Shown one piece after another: positions 56,404 through 64,000 of a DNA stretch of 64,000 bases. Numbering within the stretch: position 1 is the first letter of the stretch; every line of letters starts with the position of its first letter. The notes below the pieces were generated by a model. That model was given only the letters and a program-made list of their open reading frames with translations. It was not told where the DNA came from and searched no databases. The stretch lies in the NCBI GenBank assembly GCA_006503535.1, contig QYRS01000004.1:62001-126000 (forward strand), given 5' to 3'. Position numbers and translations under genes: made by a program. This DNA comes from Arthrinium phaeospermum. Lineage: Eukaryota; Ascomycota; Sordariomycetes; Amphisphaeriales; Apiosporaceae.

Positions 56404-57501
56404 TCACTCGTCATTGAACGACTCAGTTCCTGGAGGACGGATGTGCTTCTTGTAACGGCACTGCTGAGGTACCACTTCTGGTCTGTAAAATATTGCCTCT
56501 GAGGTGGTTTGCGCTTTGGAAGGTTGATGGCCGGTTTTGGGATGCCGCATCCAATGGAAGCCGACGGAGCTGGCGGGGAAACTCTCATCTCGAGTCCATC
56601 CTTCCCTCTTCAGATTCAATTGACGCCCATCACACTGGAAAATCTGGTACCCGTTGCGGCATACGACAACCACCTCAAGCTCGGTATCGTGGTTGGCCTC
56701 CCTGACCTTTTTGAACCAATCCATGTATCGGAAAATCGTCTCTTCGTGCTCGGTCCATTTGGGTTGGGAAACTGTTCCAGTCTGACCAACACTGTCCTCG
56801 TCCATCTGCTCCCGCCGGATATCCATGTACGCATATAGGGTAATGACGGTGGTTCCCACTCTTCTCCGCGACCCGTCTTCGTCTGGGTGCTGCTGCTCCC
56901 CGACCTGCCGAGCCTCCCCGAGCCAGAGCTTGCCATCGTACGGGAACCACGGGGCCAGGTCTCCGGGGCCGGCGAACGCGATCGGGGCGATGCCGTCCAA
57001 GTGGCACGAGCACGGCGGGTGCACGGCCTCGAGGACCAGGGCGGCCACCAGTGACCGGACCACGCCCACGTGCTCGAGGTGCAGGTACAGGCGCACCAGC
57101 TCGGGCGGGCGGCTCTCGGGCGGGAGGGACTCGAGGACGCGCCAGACGTCCGCGGCGTCGGCGTCGTGGCTGTACAGGTACGGGGCGAAGCCGGAGAGGA
57201 AGAAGAAAGGGAGGAAGAATGTGATGGTATACCAAAGAAGGCCAATCCTCGGTTTCGGTGGCGCGCTCACTGAATGACGTACCCAGAGGGATCTGACTTT
57301 GCCGGTGGGAGGAAGCGTTATGAACTTGCCAACCATCGAGATCCCGATCGCGCGGGGTTGATGGGTGGCCCAGAGGTGTCGGCAAGGGAGACGGGGATTT
57401 GAACTCGGCTTCCCGACCCAGTTGAAAGCAGTACTCGGCCGTACTGCTTGTCTGAACAGACGGCCTGCTCCCGGGAGGGTGGAACCCCTGAAGGGAAACA
57501 T
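56404..57501 (-). CDS. Unknown mitochondrial-type single-span protein, tandem copy 1
   Basis: Intron-less, 365 residues from the ATG at 57501. Leader MFPFRGSTLPGAGRLFRQAV is rich in Arg and small/hydrophobic residues and lacks acids, a mitochondrial targeting pattern. One membrane span lies at about residues 95-115 (GLLWYTITFFLPFFFLSGFA). Then VWRVLESLPPESRPPELVRL, CSCHLDGIAPIAFAGPGD and GTTVITLYAYMDIRREQMDE. The conserved core is ELEVVVVCRNGYQIFQCDGR-QLNLKREGW, followed by FPASSVGFHWMRHP. Shares leader pattern, span position and core with the two genes upstream on the same strand (57913 and 59471). No known domain recognised; the core looks like a small beta-sheet unit with hydrophobic strands. 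Function unknown. Confidence 0.75.
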   Translation of the reverse strand: MFPFRGSTLPGAGRLFRQAVRPSTAFNWVGKPSSNPRLPCRHLWATHQPRAIGISMVGKFITLPPTGKVRSLWVRHSVSAPPKPRIGLLWYTITFFLPFFFLSGFAPYLYSHDADAADVWRVLESLPPESRPPELVRLYLHLEHVGVVRSLVAALVLEAVHPPCSCHLDGIAPIAFAGPGDLAPWFPYDGKLWLGEARQVGEQQHPDEDGSRRRVGTTVITLYAYMDIRREQMDEDSVGQTGTVSQPKWTEHEETIFRYMDWFKKVREANHDTELEVVVVCRNGYQIFQCDGRQLNLKREGWTRDESFPASSVGFHWMRHPKTGHQPSKAQTTSEAIFYRPEVVPQQCRYKKHIRPPGTESFNDE

Positions 57502-57912
57502 GGTTGTTCTGATGGGAAGCAACACGGGCTTACTAGATGGAGGGAAGAGAACAGGATATTGTCGGGTAAGAGGTGTGGAAAACCCTGCCGTTTGACCGTG
57601 AATTGGCCCAAAATATTTGCTTCAGAGACCCTTCAGCGTGGCGCTCACCAGGCTTTCTTGAGAGGTCCTGTGTCTCAGCCCATTAGGCAAGTATTGTGGC
57701 AGGCGGCTTCCCAGGTGGCTATTCTGGATGCGATTATCGGAATTTGGGGATCCGTGTTTTGTTCATTATCTATATATAGGCCTCCGGCAACCGCATCATC
57801 CCCTGCTAATCTGTTCTCTTGTTGGCGCCCGATGTATGTAGTATCTCGGGTTGACCTGCTTCCTGACATATAGCAAACCGACGACTTAGCCCTTTGCGGG
57901 AAACTGTGGTCT
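57502..57912. other. Spacer between tandem copies 1 and 2
   Basis: About 410 bp; contains the promoter of copy 1. No gene. Confidence 0.5.
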
Positions 57913-58992
57913 TCAAGAACTCGTGTTCAGTCTATGGCGACACCGCTGTTCGGGTTTCAACGTGAACCGGAAGGGATCTAGACGTAATTTTGCCAATGTA
58001 TCGGCGAATGGAATGCTGGATGCCGGGCTGGGATTGGACATCCAGTGGTAGTCGATAACGGAGCTGGACGGGAACTTCCTCTTCACGGGACCCAGGCTCC
58101 CGTCCCTTTTCAAGTGCAATTGCTGCCCGTCGTATTCAAAAATCATGAAACCATCACGACATACGACCACCACCGAGTACGTGGTGTCAGAAGGGGGATA
58201 CAACTCCTTCCTCGCCGCCTCTTCCCTTGCTAGGCACTCAATAATAGGTCCTTCATACTGCGCCCACTTGTGCCAGGGCTCCCAGCTCCGCAAACTGTAG
58301 AAGGGGCCTTCCAGTTCTGCCCTGGGAGTATTGACGGCGGCACATAGTGTGATGGCGGTCCTACATTCTCGCAGCCCGCTTGGCTGCTCTTCTTCCATGA
58401 CCCGGGCGGTTTGGAGCCACATCGACATGCGTGTAGGAACGACTGGACTTTTGATTTGGTCTAGTGCGGTGAACGTGATGGTCACGAGGCCATCCAAGTG
58501 ACATATGCACGGCCGAAATATTGTGTCGGTCATTTGTGAAGGCAACGAGATAGGACTGCAGAAAAAAGCATTGTGTATGAACAAACGCACTAGCTCAGGT
58601 GGGCGGTTGTCGGGTTCCAAGGTTTCCAAGACATTCGGAACAAGCCACGTATCGTCTTTGAGGAGTTGCCGCACCAGTATTGCCTCACCGACGAACGTGA
58701 GACCGAGTAGCAAGATCGCAAAGGCTCGTTCGGGCTGCGGTTCGGTCCTAGTCGATGTGCTGGTCATCCGATGCCCCCGAATGAAATCCCCTTTTCCGTT
58801 GGGCGAGGCGGCGGATTTAGAACTGTTCCATACCCCAGCCGCACCGAGTCGATTGGTGCGGAGGTGCCTCTTCGTGGGTCGGTGGTAAGCAAGGGATGCC
58901 GCGGTCGGACAAATTGCCGCAGTTGGCCGCGCTGTTGACCTGCACAGGCGGCCGGCTCTCGAGAGGGTGGAAGCCTTAAAGGTGGACAACAT
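57913..58992 (-). CDS. Unknown mitochondrial-type single-span protein, tandem copy 2
   Basis: Intron-less, 359 residues, ATG at 58992. Leader MLSTFKASTLSRAGRLCRST aligns with copy 1 (STL-x-(R/G)AGRL-x-R). The span is AFAILLLGLTFVGEAILV. Shared blocks: VLETLEPDNRPPELVRLFIH, PCICHLDGLVTITFTALD, RMSMWLQTARVMEEEQPSG and CRTAITLCAAVNTPRAELEG. The core is TYSVVVVCRDGFMIFEYDGQ, QLHLKRDGSLGPVKRKFPSS then SVIDYHWMSNP. Identity to copy 1 is clear in these blocks and low between them, so the duplication is not recent. The leader suggests import into mitochondria with the C-terminal domain either in the intermembrane space or the matrix; topology cannot be decided. Confidence 0.75.
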   Translation of the reverse strand: MLSTFKASTLSRAGRLCRSTARPTAAICPTAASLAYHRPTKRHLRTNRLGAAGVWNSSKSAASPNGKGDFIRGHRMTSTSTRTEPQPERAFAILLLGLTFVGEAILVRQLLKDDTWLVPNVLETLEPDNRPPELVRLFIHNAFFCSPISLPSQMTDTIFRPCICHLDGLVTITFTALDQIKSPVVPTRMSMWLQTARVMEEEQPSGLRECRTAITLCAAVNTPRAELEGPFYSLRSWEPWHKWAQYEGPIIECLAREEAARKELYPPSDTTYSVVVVCRDGFMIFEYDGQQLHLKRDGSLGPVKRKFPSSSVIDYHWMSNPSPASSIPFADTLAKLRLDPFRFTLKPEQRCRHRLNTSS

Positions 58993-59470
58993 TACTCTTC
59001 CTAGGCTCGCATCTTCTGATCATGAAGACAGAAAGAAGTAAAAGATGGAGAGGGGAAAGTGTGGAATCCCACTTTGGGGTTCAAGAAAGACCAGTCGCAG
59101 GGGTTTGGCCCAGGGATCGCCCAGAGTGGCGTCCGACATTCGACCTGAGCGGCGCTCTTGATGACCCGACTCACGCCAGGCTTTGCTTTTCGTAGTACCT
59201 AGGACCATTCCAATCTAGCCACCTACTCATTAATCCACGAGGCTTGTGTCGATTCCCGGAATCAACCCCATCCAATTTGGTTTCTTGCTAAAACATGGCA
59301 CGTTGCATGCACACCGCCAATGTCCCTGCTACCCCAGCCAGCCTATCACCAATGCCAGAGTCTTCACACAATCACTGCAAGTACAACTGGCGATAATGAC
59401 ATTGATTGAATGGAGAGATAGCAATGAAGGCTGAGTGGCGTCAGGTTGCTTTGCTATGATACATGTGTTC
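58993..59470. other. Spacer between tandem copies 2 and 3
   Basis: About 480 bp, presumably the copy 2 promoter. No gene seen. Confidence 0.5.
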
Positions 59471-60478
59471 CTAGTGAACCACCCGGTCACGGTACCACTT
59501 CGAATAATCCCTATTCGCCAAACTGTGGTAAAAGTCAATGCGCACATTCTTCAAGTCCGTCCTCAAATGCATTCGCGCCCCGTCGTATTCATAGACGCGG
59601 AAGCCATTGCCAAGCACCATGACAACCGCCAGCGCCGCTGTCGAGCCTATCTTGCCAGACTCTTTCAGCTCATCCAGATATCGAACCGTCGCGCCTTCGT
59701 AGTCGGCGAGTTTGGGCCGCGAAGTGGAACCGGCCTGCTCCAGTTCTTCCCGTGTAGCTTTGATGGCGAGGTAGAGCGTGGTGGCCTCCTTCCCGGCCTG
59801 GAGCCCGTTGTGCTCGGCCTCGGAGACGAGGGAGCGCTCGAGCCAGACCGACATGGGATGCGAGCTGCGCTTTTTTGCCTCGCGCCGGTCTTCTGCGGTG
59901 ACCAGCGGCGGCTCCAGCGCCTCCCAACAGCGGCCTTCGCATGCTTCGGACCGGGGGCGATTGACGGGGCTGAAGTGCCGCAGTTGGTCAGGTACCGATC
60001 TCAAGGCGGCCTGGGCCTGCTGCGGGCTTGGACCCTTGGAGGTTTCCGAAACGTAAATAACCATGCCGCATATTACCGTTAATGCGAATAGGGCCATGCC
60101 GCTTTTGTCAGCGATAATTTTGATCTCATCATCGACGGGTCCCTTCTCTATACAAGCAGGGAGGCTTTCGTTGGGTCCCCCTTCATCCTCGAAGGGACGG
60201 CTGTGGTGAAGTAGCCGCTGTTGTTGTCGCTGTTGTTGTCGCTGTTGTTGTTGTTGTTTTTGTTGTCGTATGGTGACTCCTACGGATCTTGACAACACGT
60301 AGCTTGCGCGTTTCGGTATGATCCCAATTGCGCGAGAAGGGACGGTGGACTGGTGTCGTTCTATGCCTCTGGGAAGAGGAAGCACCAGCCTAGATGGACT
60401 GGAAATAACGCATCGTTTGGCCGAAATCCTGCCCAGACAGCCGGCTCTGGCGGAGGGGGGAAAACCCATGCGCAGCAT
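59471..60478 (-). CDS. Unknown mitochondrial-type single-span protein, tandem copy 3
   Basis: Intron-less, 335 residues from the ATG at 60478. The frame is open further upstream, but this start gives MLRMGFPPSARAGCLGRISA, which matches the leaders of copies 1 and 2. A Gln-rich insert (QQKQQQQQRQQQRQQQR) follows the leader. The span is SGMALFALTVICGMVIYVSE. Shared blocks: VNRPRSEACEG (weak), HPMSVWLERSLVSEAEHNG, EATTLYLAIKATREELEQAG and YEGATVRYLDEL. The core is AALAVVMVLGNGFRVYEYDG-ARMHLRTDLK. It is the most diverged of the three and ends KWYRDRVVH without the long C-terminal tail. Function unknown. Confidence 0.7.
   Translation of the reverse strand: MLRMGFPPSARAGCLGRISAKRCVISSPSRLVLPLPRGIERHQSTVPSRAIGIIPKRASYVLSRSVGVTIRQQKQQQQQRQQQRQQQRLLHHSRPFEDEGGPNESLPACIEKGPVDDEIKIIADKSGMALFALTVICGMVIYVSETSKGPSPQQAQAALRSVPDQLRHFSPVNRPRSEACEGRCWEALEPPLVTAEDRREAKKRSSHPMSVWLERSLVSEAEHNGLQAGKEATTLYLAIKATREELEQAGSTSRPKLADYEGATVRYLDELKESGKIGSTAALAVVMVLGNGFRVYEYDGARMHLRTDLKNVRIDFYHSLANRDYSKWYRDRVVH
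60200..60262. repeat. GTT/GTC triplet repeat encoding poly-Gln
   Basis: Interrupted CAA/CGA triplets on the coding (minus) strand of tandem copy 3; potentially length-variable. Confidence 0.8.
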
Positions 60479-60938
60479 AGTGTCGGTGAAATAGTATCTG
60501 CTGGGGATCGGGGTACCAATGGCAACGACAAGCTCGCAGGCTAAATAGGACTGGGAGCATACAGCGTGGTGGCGTTCGCAACGTGAGTCAAAGAGGCCCT
60601 CTTCACGTTCCATACCTACAAGGGCCAGGACCAGGACGCAACACAGCTTCCAGCCCGCCTGTCCGCCCCATCCCTGAGTTCTCGTGAGGCTTACGATTAG
60701 ACCGGATGGTGAATACATAGAGAATACGTTCAGCACCTTGGTGAACTAGCAGCGGTAGGGTCTGCCGAAGCTGCTAGGGAGCTCAAGGGTTGTTAGCCAA
60801 TGAGAATGCTCGGTAAGGGGGCGCTACGCCAAGCCCCAGGCGCGCCCCGCTGTCCATCGTCTTTTTTTCTGGCCTTCCCTACTGGCTTTCGGAAGTCCGA
60901 CTTCCTGGTCACTACCCGCTCCTCTTCCATCTTCCGCA
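60479..60938. promoter_or_regulatory. Divergent spacer between tandem copy 3 and the rhodanese-like gene
   Basis: About 460 bp between opposite starts; serves both promoters. The copy 3 frame stays open through part of it, which allows a longer N-terminus but is not favoured. Confidence 0.45.
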
Positions 60939-61582
60939 ATGATGGCGGGATTAGCGCAAGCCCCGTGGCATGCAGCGTACCCTGCCCCAAAGACGACAGA
61001 ATCCGGCGTCCTTACCAAGGAGGATGTGGCGGGCATGCTGCAGCGTGATGAGGAGGACTTTGTCCTGATCGACCTGCGGCGCAATGACTACGAAGTAGGC
61101 GACTCCTCCCCTCCCCGCCTTTCGGGGCTGCATAGAACTGGGATATCCGAAATTTGACCTCCTAACCACACCTGAGCACCTCGCAGGGCGGCACGATTCG
61201 CGGGTCCATCAACCTGCCTGCGCAGAGCCTGCACCCGACAATCCCGCGGCTGTACAAGCTGTTCCAGAAAGCGGGAGTCAAGAAGGCGATCTGGTACTGT
61301 GGTGAGCCCAACCCCACCCGAATGTCTACTACCCCAACTTTGTTAGCCGTTCCCCTCTTTGCTCAAATAAGCTCCGACGCAGGGTCTTCGGGCGGGCGCG
61401 GAACCCGGGCCGCTGGGTGGTTCCAAGACTATCTTGACGACCAAGGCGATACGCAGATGGCCAGCGTGATATTGAAGGGCGGCATCAAGGGCTGGGCCAC
61501 GGCGGGCGACGAATTCGTGAAGTGGATGGACGGCTACGACGAGGCGGTTTGGCAGGCACTCAAGGAGGGAAAATGCAACTAG
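60939..61582 (+). CDS. Rhodanese/Cdc25-like phosphatase-fold protein (Ych1/Ibp1/Acr2 type)
   Basis: Small single-domain rhodanese-fold enzyme; relatives act as protein phosphatases (fission yeast Ibp1) or arsenate reductases (yeast Acr2). Three exons: 60939-61094, 61187-61301, 61383-61582. All joins keep phase. The N-terminal part has GVLTKEDVAGMLQRDEEDFV and LIDLRRNDYE; exon 2 has GGTIRGSINLPAQSLHPTIP. The active-site loop spans the exon 2/3 join: WYCGSSGGRGTRAAGWFQDY, a complete C-x5-R loop with Cys and Arg. The end is LKGGIKGWATAGDEFVKWMD. About 156 residues. The sequence does not decide between phosphatase and arsenate reductase activity. Confidence 0.85.
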
Positions 61583-62102
61583 ATTTAGAGGCGCCTGGAG
61601 CCAGCGCGCACTGGTCGCCTGTAGAGTCGCACTGGAACTGCTGGTCTCGATTGACATGACACTGGAACTGCCACAGAGCCAGGATCACCAAAGAATTAGA
61701 AATATATCATATCTTTCCAAAATTAAAGAGCATGCTATTTCTGGCAGACTACTTTGTTTACGTTAATGTATCACGAGTGTTGGACCTTGGTAGATTATCG
61801 GATACTGGTCTGGGGTCGTTTTAATGGCACTTTTACCAGGTGGTGGGGTACAGCCCCAAGGCGCTAAGGCCTGAACCACGCCCACTCGGGCTCAGCGGCC
61901 TACCAATCTAGCCCCTTTATCAATTCGACCGAAACCCGGCGGAACAACTCCATGCGATTGATTACTTAATCAGTGCTTCCATCATCCCATCCACGAATAC
62001 CCCAAGAGCAGTCATCCAATATGGAATCCCTAACACCCCTCATGTCCTTCACATTGCCATCCCGTTTGCCTCTCGCATTGGACATATTCCTCGGCCGAAA
62101 CC
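61583..62102. other. Intergenic, no gene seen
   Basis: Between the rhodanese-like gene and the transcription factor start; contains the latter's promoter. Confidence 0.5.
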
Positions 62103-64000
62103 ATGCCGGTCACACGCTCCGCCCCCGGGACAGAGGCTGATGCCGACATCGAGGATATCTCCGGCACTTCGGCGAAACGGAGGAAGATGCGCAAAGGGAC
62201 CCGGAGCTGCTGGGCCTGCAAACGGCGAAAGGAGAAGTGCGTTTTCGACCAGACCGTACCCGCTCATGATGCCGTCTGCCTGGGGTGCCGGCGCCGCGGA
62301 ACCAGGTGCGTCAGCCAGGACTCACCGGATGATCTGACGTCACCACCAGATGGGGCACGTCAGATGGCCGACAGGTTGGTTCGAGTTGAAAACCTTGTCC
62401 AGCACTTGCTGCATCAGGCGGGCGAAGATGATGGACCTACCACTGCTCATCGGAATGGGGGCAATTCCATCCTCACCCCAGCTCCGACGGAAACAGGCCA
62501 TCCGTCATCAACAACGATGCCGGACACACCGACACCGACAACCGTTGGTTTCAATCGGCCCATGGCCGCCAGCGCTAACCACTATGGACGTTTGCCACGG
62601 AAGGGGGGTTATTCGACCTTGAGCTTGTCGCATGCCTTGTACGATGCCCTGCCCACCCCCAAAGATAGCGAGATCATCATCAAAGCCAGTTACCGTAGTT
62701 TCTACATGTTCAACAAGGCGGTGACAGTCTCGTACAAAAACCTAAGCTGCCAGACTGGCCCCAGTTGGGTCGACATCACGAGGCCCGATGCCCAAGATCA
62801 CCCCGTCTTGATCGCCCGGTATATGCTACAGCTGGCCCAACTACTGCACCAGCTACATCTCAAATTCGACGACCCGGCCTTCGGGGACCTGAGAGGACTA
62901 TCGGAACCGCCGCGGGGCTTGATGGAGCGATTGTGCGAGACAGCCATCAGCCAGGTGTCTACTCAAGACCGGCTCGTAGGCAGCATCGAGGGGCTGGAGT
63001 GCATTATGCTGGAGAGCACCTTCTACGCCAACGACGGAAAGCTGCGGCTCAGTTGGTCCGCCGCCCGTCGTGCGTTGCATCTCGCCCAGCTGATGGGGCT
63101 GCACCAGGTCACGAAGCAGCAGCCGCGCCACCACTTTCTCGATCCCAAGTCCACGGCGGAACCGAGCGCATTGTGGGTTCGCATCACCCATCGCGACCGG
63201 TCTTTATCTCTCCTGCTAGGGCTGCCCTTGGGCTCGACAGACAAGACTGTCGTGAGCGAGGACTTGCTTGCCCAAGACACCCCGCTGGGCCAGCTGGAAC
63301 GACTCCACTGCGACATAATGGGCTCGCTCTTGGAACACAAACAGGCACGGAGCCGAGACCTGGGCCTAGCCCACTGTCTTGACAAGGAGCTCCAGCAAGC
63401 CGCCCGCGTTCTCCCGAGCAAGTGGTGGCTGACCCCGAGCTTCTCGACGCCCGAAAAACACGACGACAGCACCTTCTGGGGCATCAAGCGGCTCGTCCTG
63501 CAGATGTCCCACTACAACATCCTCAACCAGATCCACTTACCCTTCATGCTCCGGGCCTCGTCCGACCCGGCCTACGCGTACTCCCAGACGGCCTGCGTCA
63601 ACGCGTCGCGCGAGATCCTGTCGCGGTTCATCGTGCTGCAGCACCTCAACCACATCGCCTTCTGCTGCCGCACCCCGGACTTCCTGGCGCTGATGGCGGC
63701 CATGACGCTGATCCTGGCCCACTTGCAGAACCACAGCCGGACCGACCAGGGGGCGGCCGAGAGGAACCCGATGATGGCCCATCAGTATTTGAGTGACAGG
63801 GGCATGATTGAGCAGACGCAGGAGAGCATGGAGGAGCTGAGTCGGCGGAGCGGGGAGGCGCTGAGTGCGGAGAGCGCCAACCTCTTGCGCCGGCTGTTGG
63901 TCATTGAGGCGGAGGCGGCGGACGGGTGTAAGGAGCGGGCCCAGGGGGTGGATGTGTTACAACCGCAGAGCGACGAGGGGAACGATGGGGACGGTGTTGT
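62103..64000 (+). CDS. Zn2Cys6 transcription factor, N-terminal 632 residues (runs off the window)
   Basis: Open from the ATG at 62103 to the edge with no stop and no intron needed. MPVTRSAPGTEADADIEDIS leads to a basic patch (AKRRKMRKGTRS) and the zinc cluster CWACKRRKEKC, x12, CLGCRRRGTRC, with spacing C2C6C12C2C6C, all six cysteines present. A short linker and helix (ADRLVRVENLVQHLLHQAG) follow. A Thr/Pro-rich stretch then precedes the fungal regulatory (middle homology) domain: VLIARYMLQLAQLLHQLHLK, RLVGSIEGLECIMLESTFYA, SWSAARRALHLAQLMGLHQV and LWVRITHRDRSLSLLLGLPL. Such regulators often sit next to their target genes, which would lie beyond the right edge. Targets unknown. Confidence 0.88.
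   Translation, partial: MPVTRSAPGTEADADIEDISGTSAKRRKMRKGTRSCWACKRRKEKCVFDQTVPAHDAVCLGCRRRGTRCVSQDSPDDLTSPPDGARQMADRLVRVENLVQHLLHQAGEDDGPTTAHRNGGNSILTPAPTETGHPSSTTMPDTPTPTTVGFNRPMAASANHYGRLPRKGGYSTLSLSHALYDALPTPKDSEIIIKASYRSFYMFNKAVTVSYKNLSCQTGPSWVDITRPDAQDHPVLIARYMLQLAQLLHQLHLKFDDPAFGDLRGLSEPPRGLMERLCETAISQVSTQDRLVGSIEGLECIMLESTFYANDGKLRLSWSAARRALHLAQLMGLHQVTKQQPRHHFLDPKSTAEPSALWVRITHRDRSLSLLLGLPLGSTDKTVVSEDLLAQDTPLGQLERLHCDIMGSLLEHKQARSRDLGLAHCLDKELQQAARVLPSKWWLTPSFSTPEKHDDSTFWGIKRLVLQMSHYNILNQIHLPFMLRASSDPAYAYSQTACVNASREILSRFIVLQHLNHIAFCCRTPDFLALMAAMTLILAHLQNHSRTDQGAAERNPMMAHQYLSDRGMIEQTQESMEELSRRSGEALSAESANLLRRLLVIEAEAADGCKERAQGVDVLQPQSDEGNDGDGV

Noticed and set aside
60479..60736. N-terminal extension of tandem copy 3 to 60736
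   Set aside because: It needs a GTG start or gives a leader unlike copies 1 and 2; the ATG at 60478 restores the shared leader pattern.

Overview
This is a window of a filamentous ascomycete nuclear genome, most likely order Sordariales and perhaps Chaetomiaceae-like. Genes have short GT-AG introns (mostly 50-130 bp), GC-rich third codon positions, intron-bearing nuclear tRNA genes and typical fungal families (Lag1 ceramide synthase, septin, PROPPIN, SAT4-type membrane protein, FSH hydrolase, Zn2Cys6 regulator). The genus is inferred from overall impression; no marker was compared.

Layout. 1-13 kb is a housekeeping block: a truncated MGC-starting (putatively myristoylated) protein, RNase P subunit Pop7, RAVE subunit Rav2/Rogdi, a NIPSNAP protein diverging from ATP synthase subunit Atp18, an FSH1-type hydrolase and proteasome lid subunit Rpn5. 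13.9-25.5 kb holds an RRM-like protein whose intron carries a hairpin-forming minisatellite, tRNA-Arg, a SAT4/rhodopsin-like membrane protein, a dienelactone hydrolase, tRNA-Val and a large acidic coiled-coil protein. 26-31.5 kb has ceramide synthase and a small secreted protein. 32-40 kb is an accessory block: an Arg/Glu-repeat ORF, an AT-rich island beside a gene fragment, a tandem pair of unknown 300-350 aa proteins, a tandem pair of single-pass membrane proteins, and tRNA-Ala. 40.5-53 kb returns to conserved genes: dynein light intermediate chain, Ist3, Hsv2, Cdc11-type septin and a Bax-inhibitor-1 protein. 53.7-60.5 kb is a second accessory block: a gene split by another AT-rich island, then three tandem divergent paralogues with mitochondrial-type leaders and one membrane span. 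The window ends with a rhodanese/Cdc25-like protein and the start of a Zn2Cys6 transcription factor.

Quality. Many genes in the first 25 kb change reading frame at single bases, often in C or G runs, including housekeeping genes such as pop7 and atp18. The simplest reading is homopolymer indels in a draft sequence, so interrupted frames there should not be taken as pseudogenes. By contrast the gene at 53.7-55.7 kb looks truly decayed (AT-rich insertion plus a CAG-to-TAG-type stop).

The most interesting undescribed items are the three-gene mitochondrial-type tandem family (56.4-60.5 kb), the tandem pair at 33.7-36.2 kb, and the hairpin minisatellite inside an intron at 15.1-15.5 kb.
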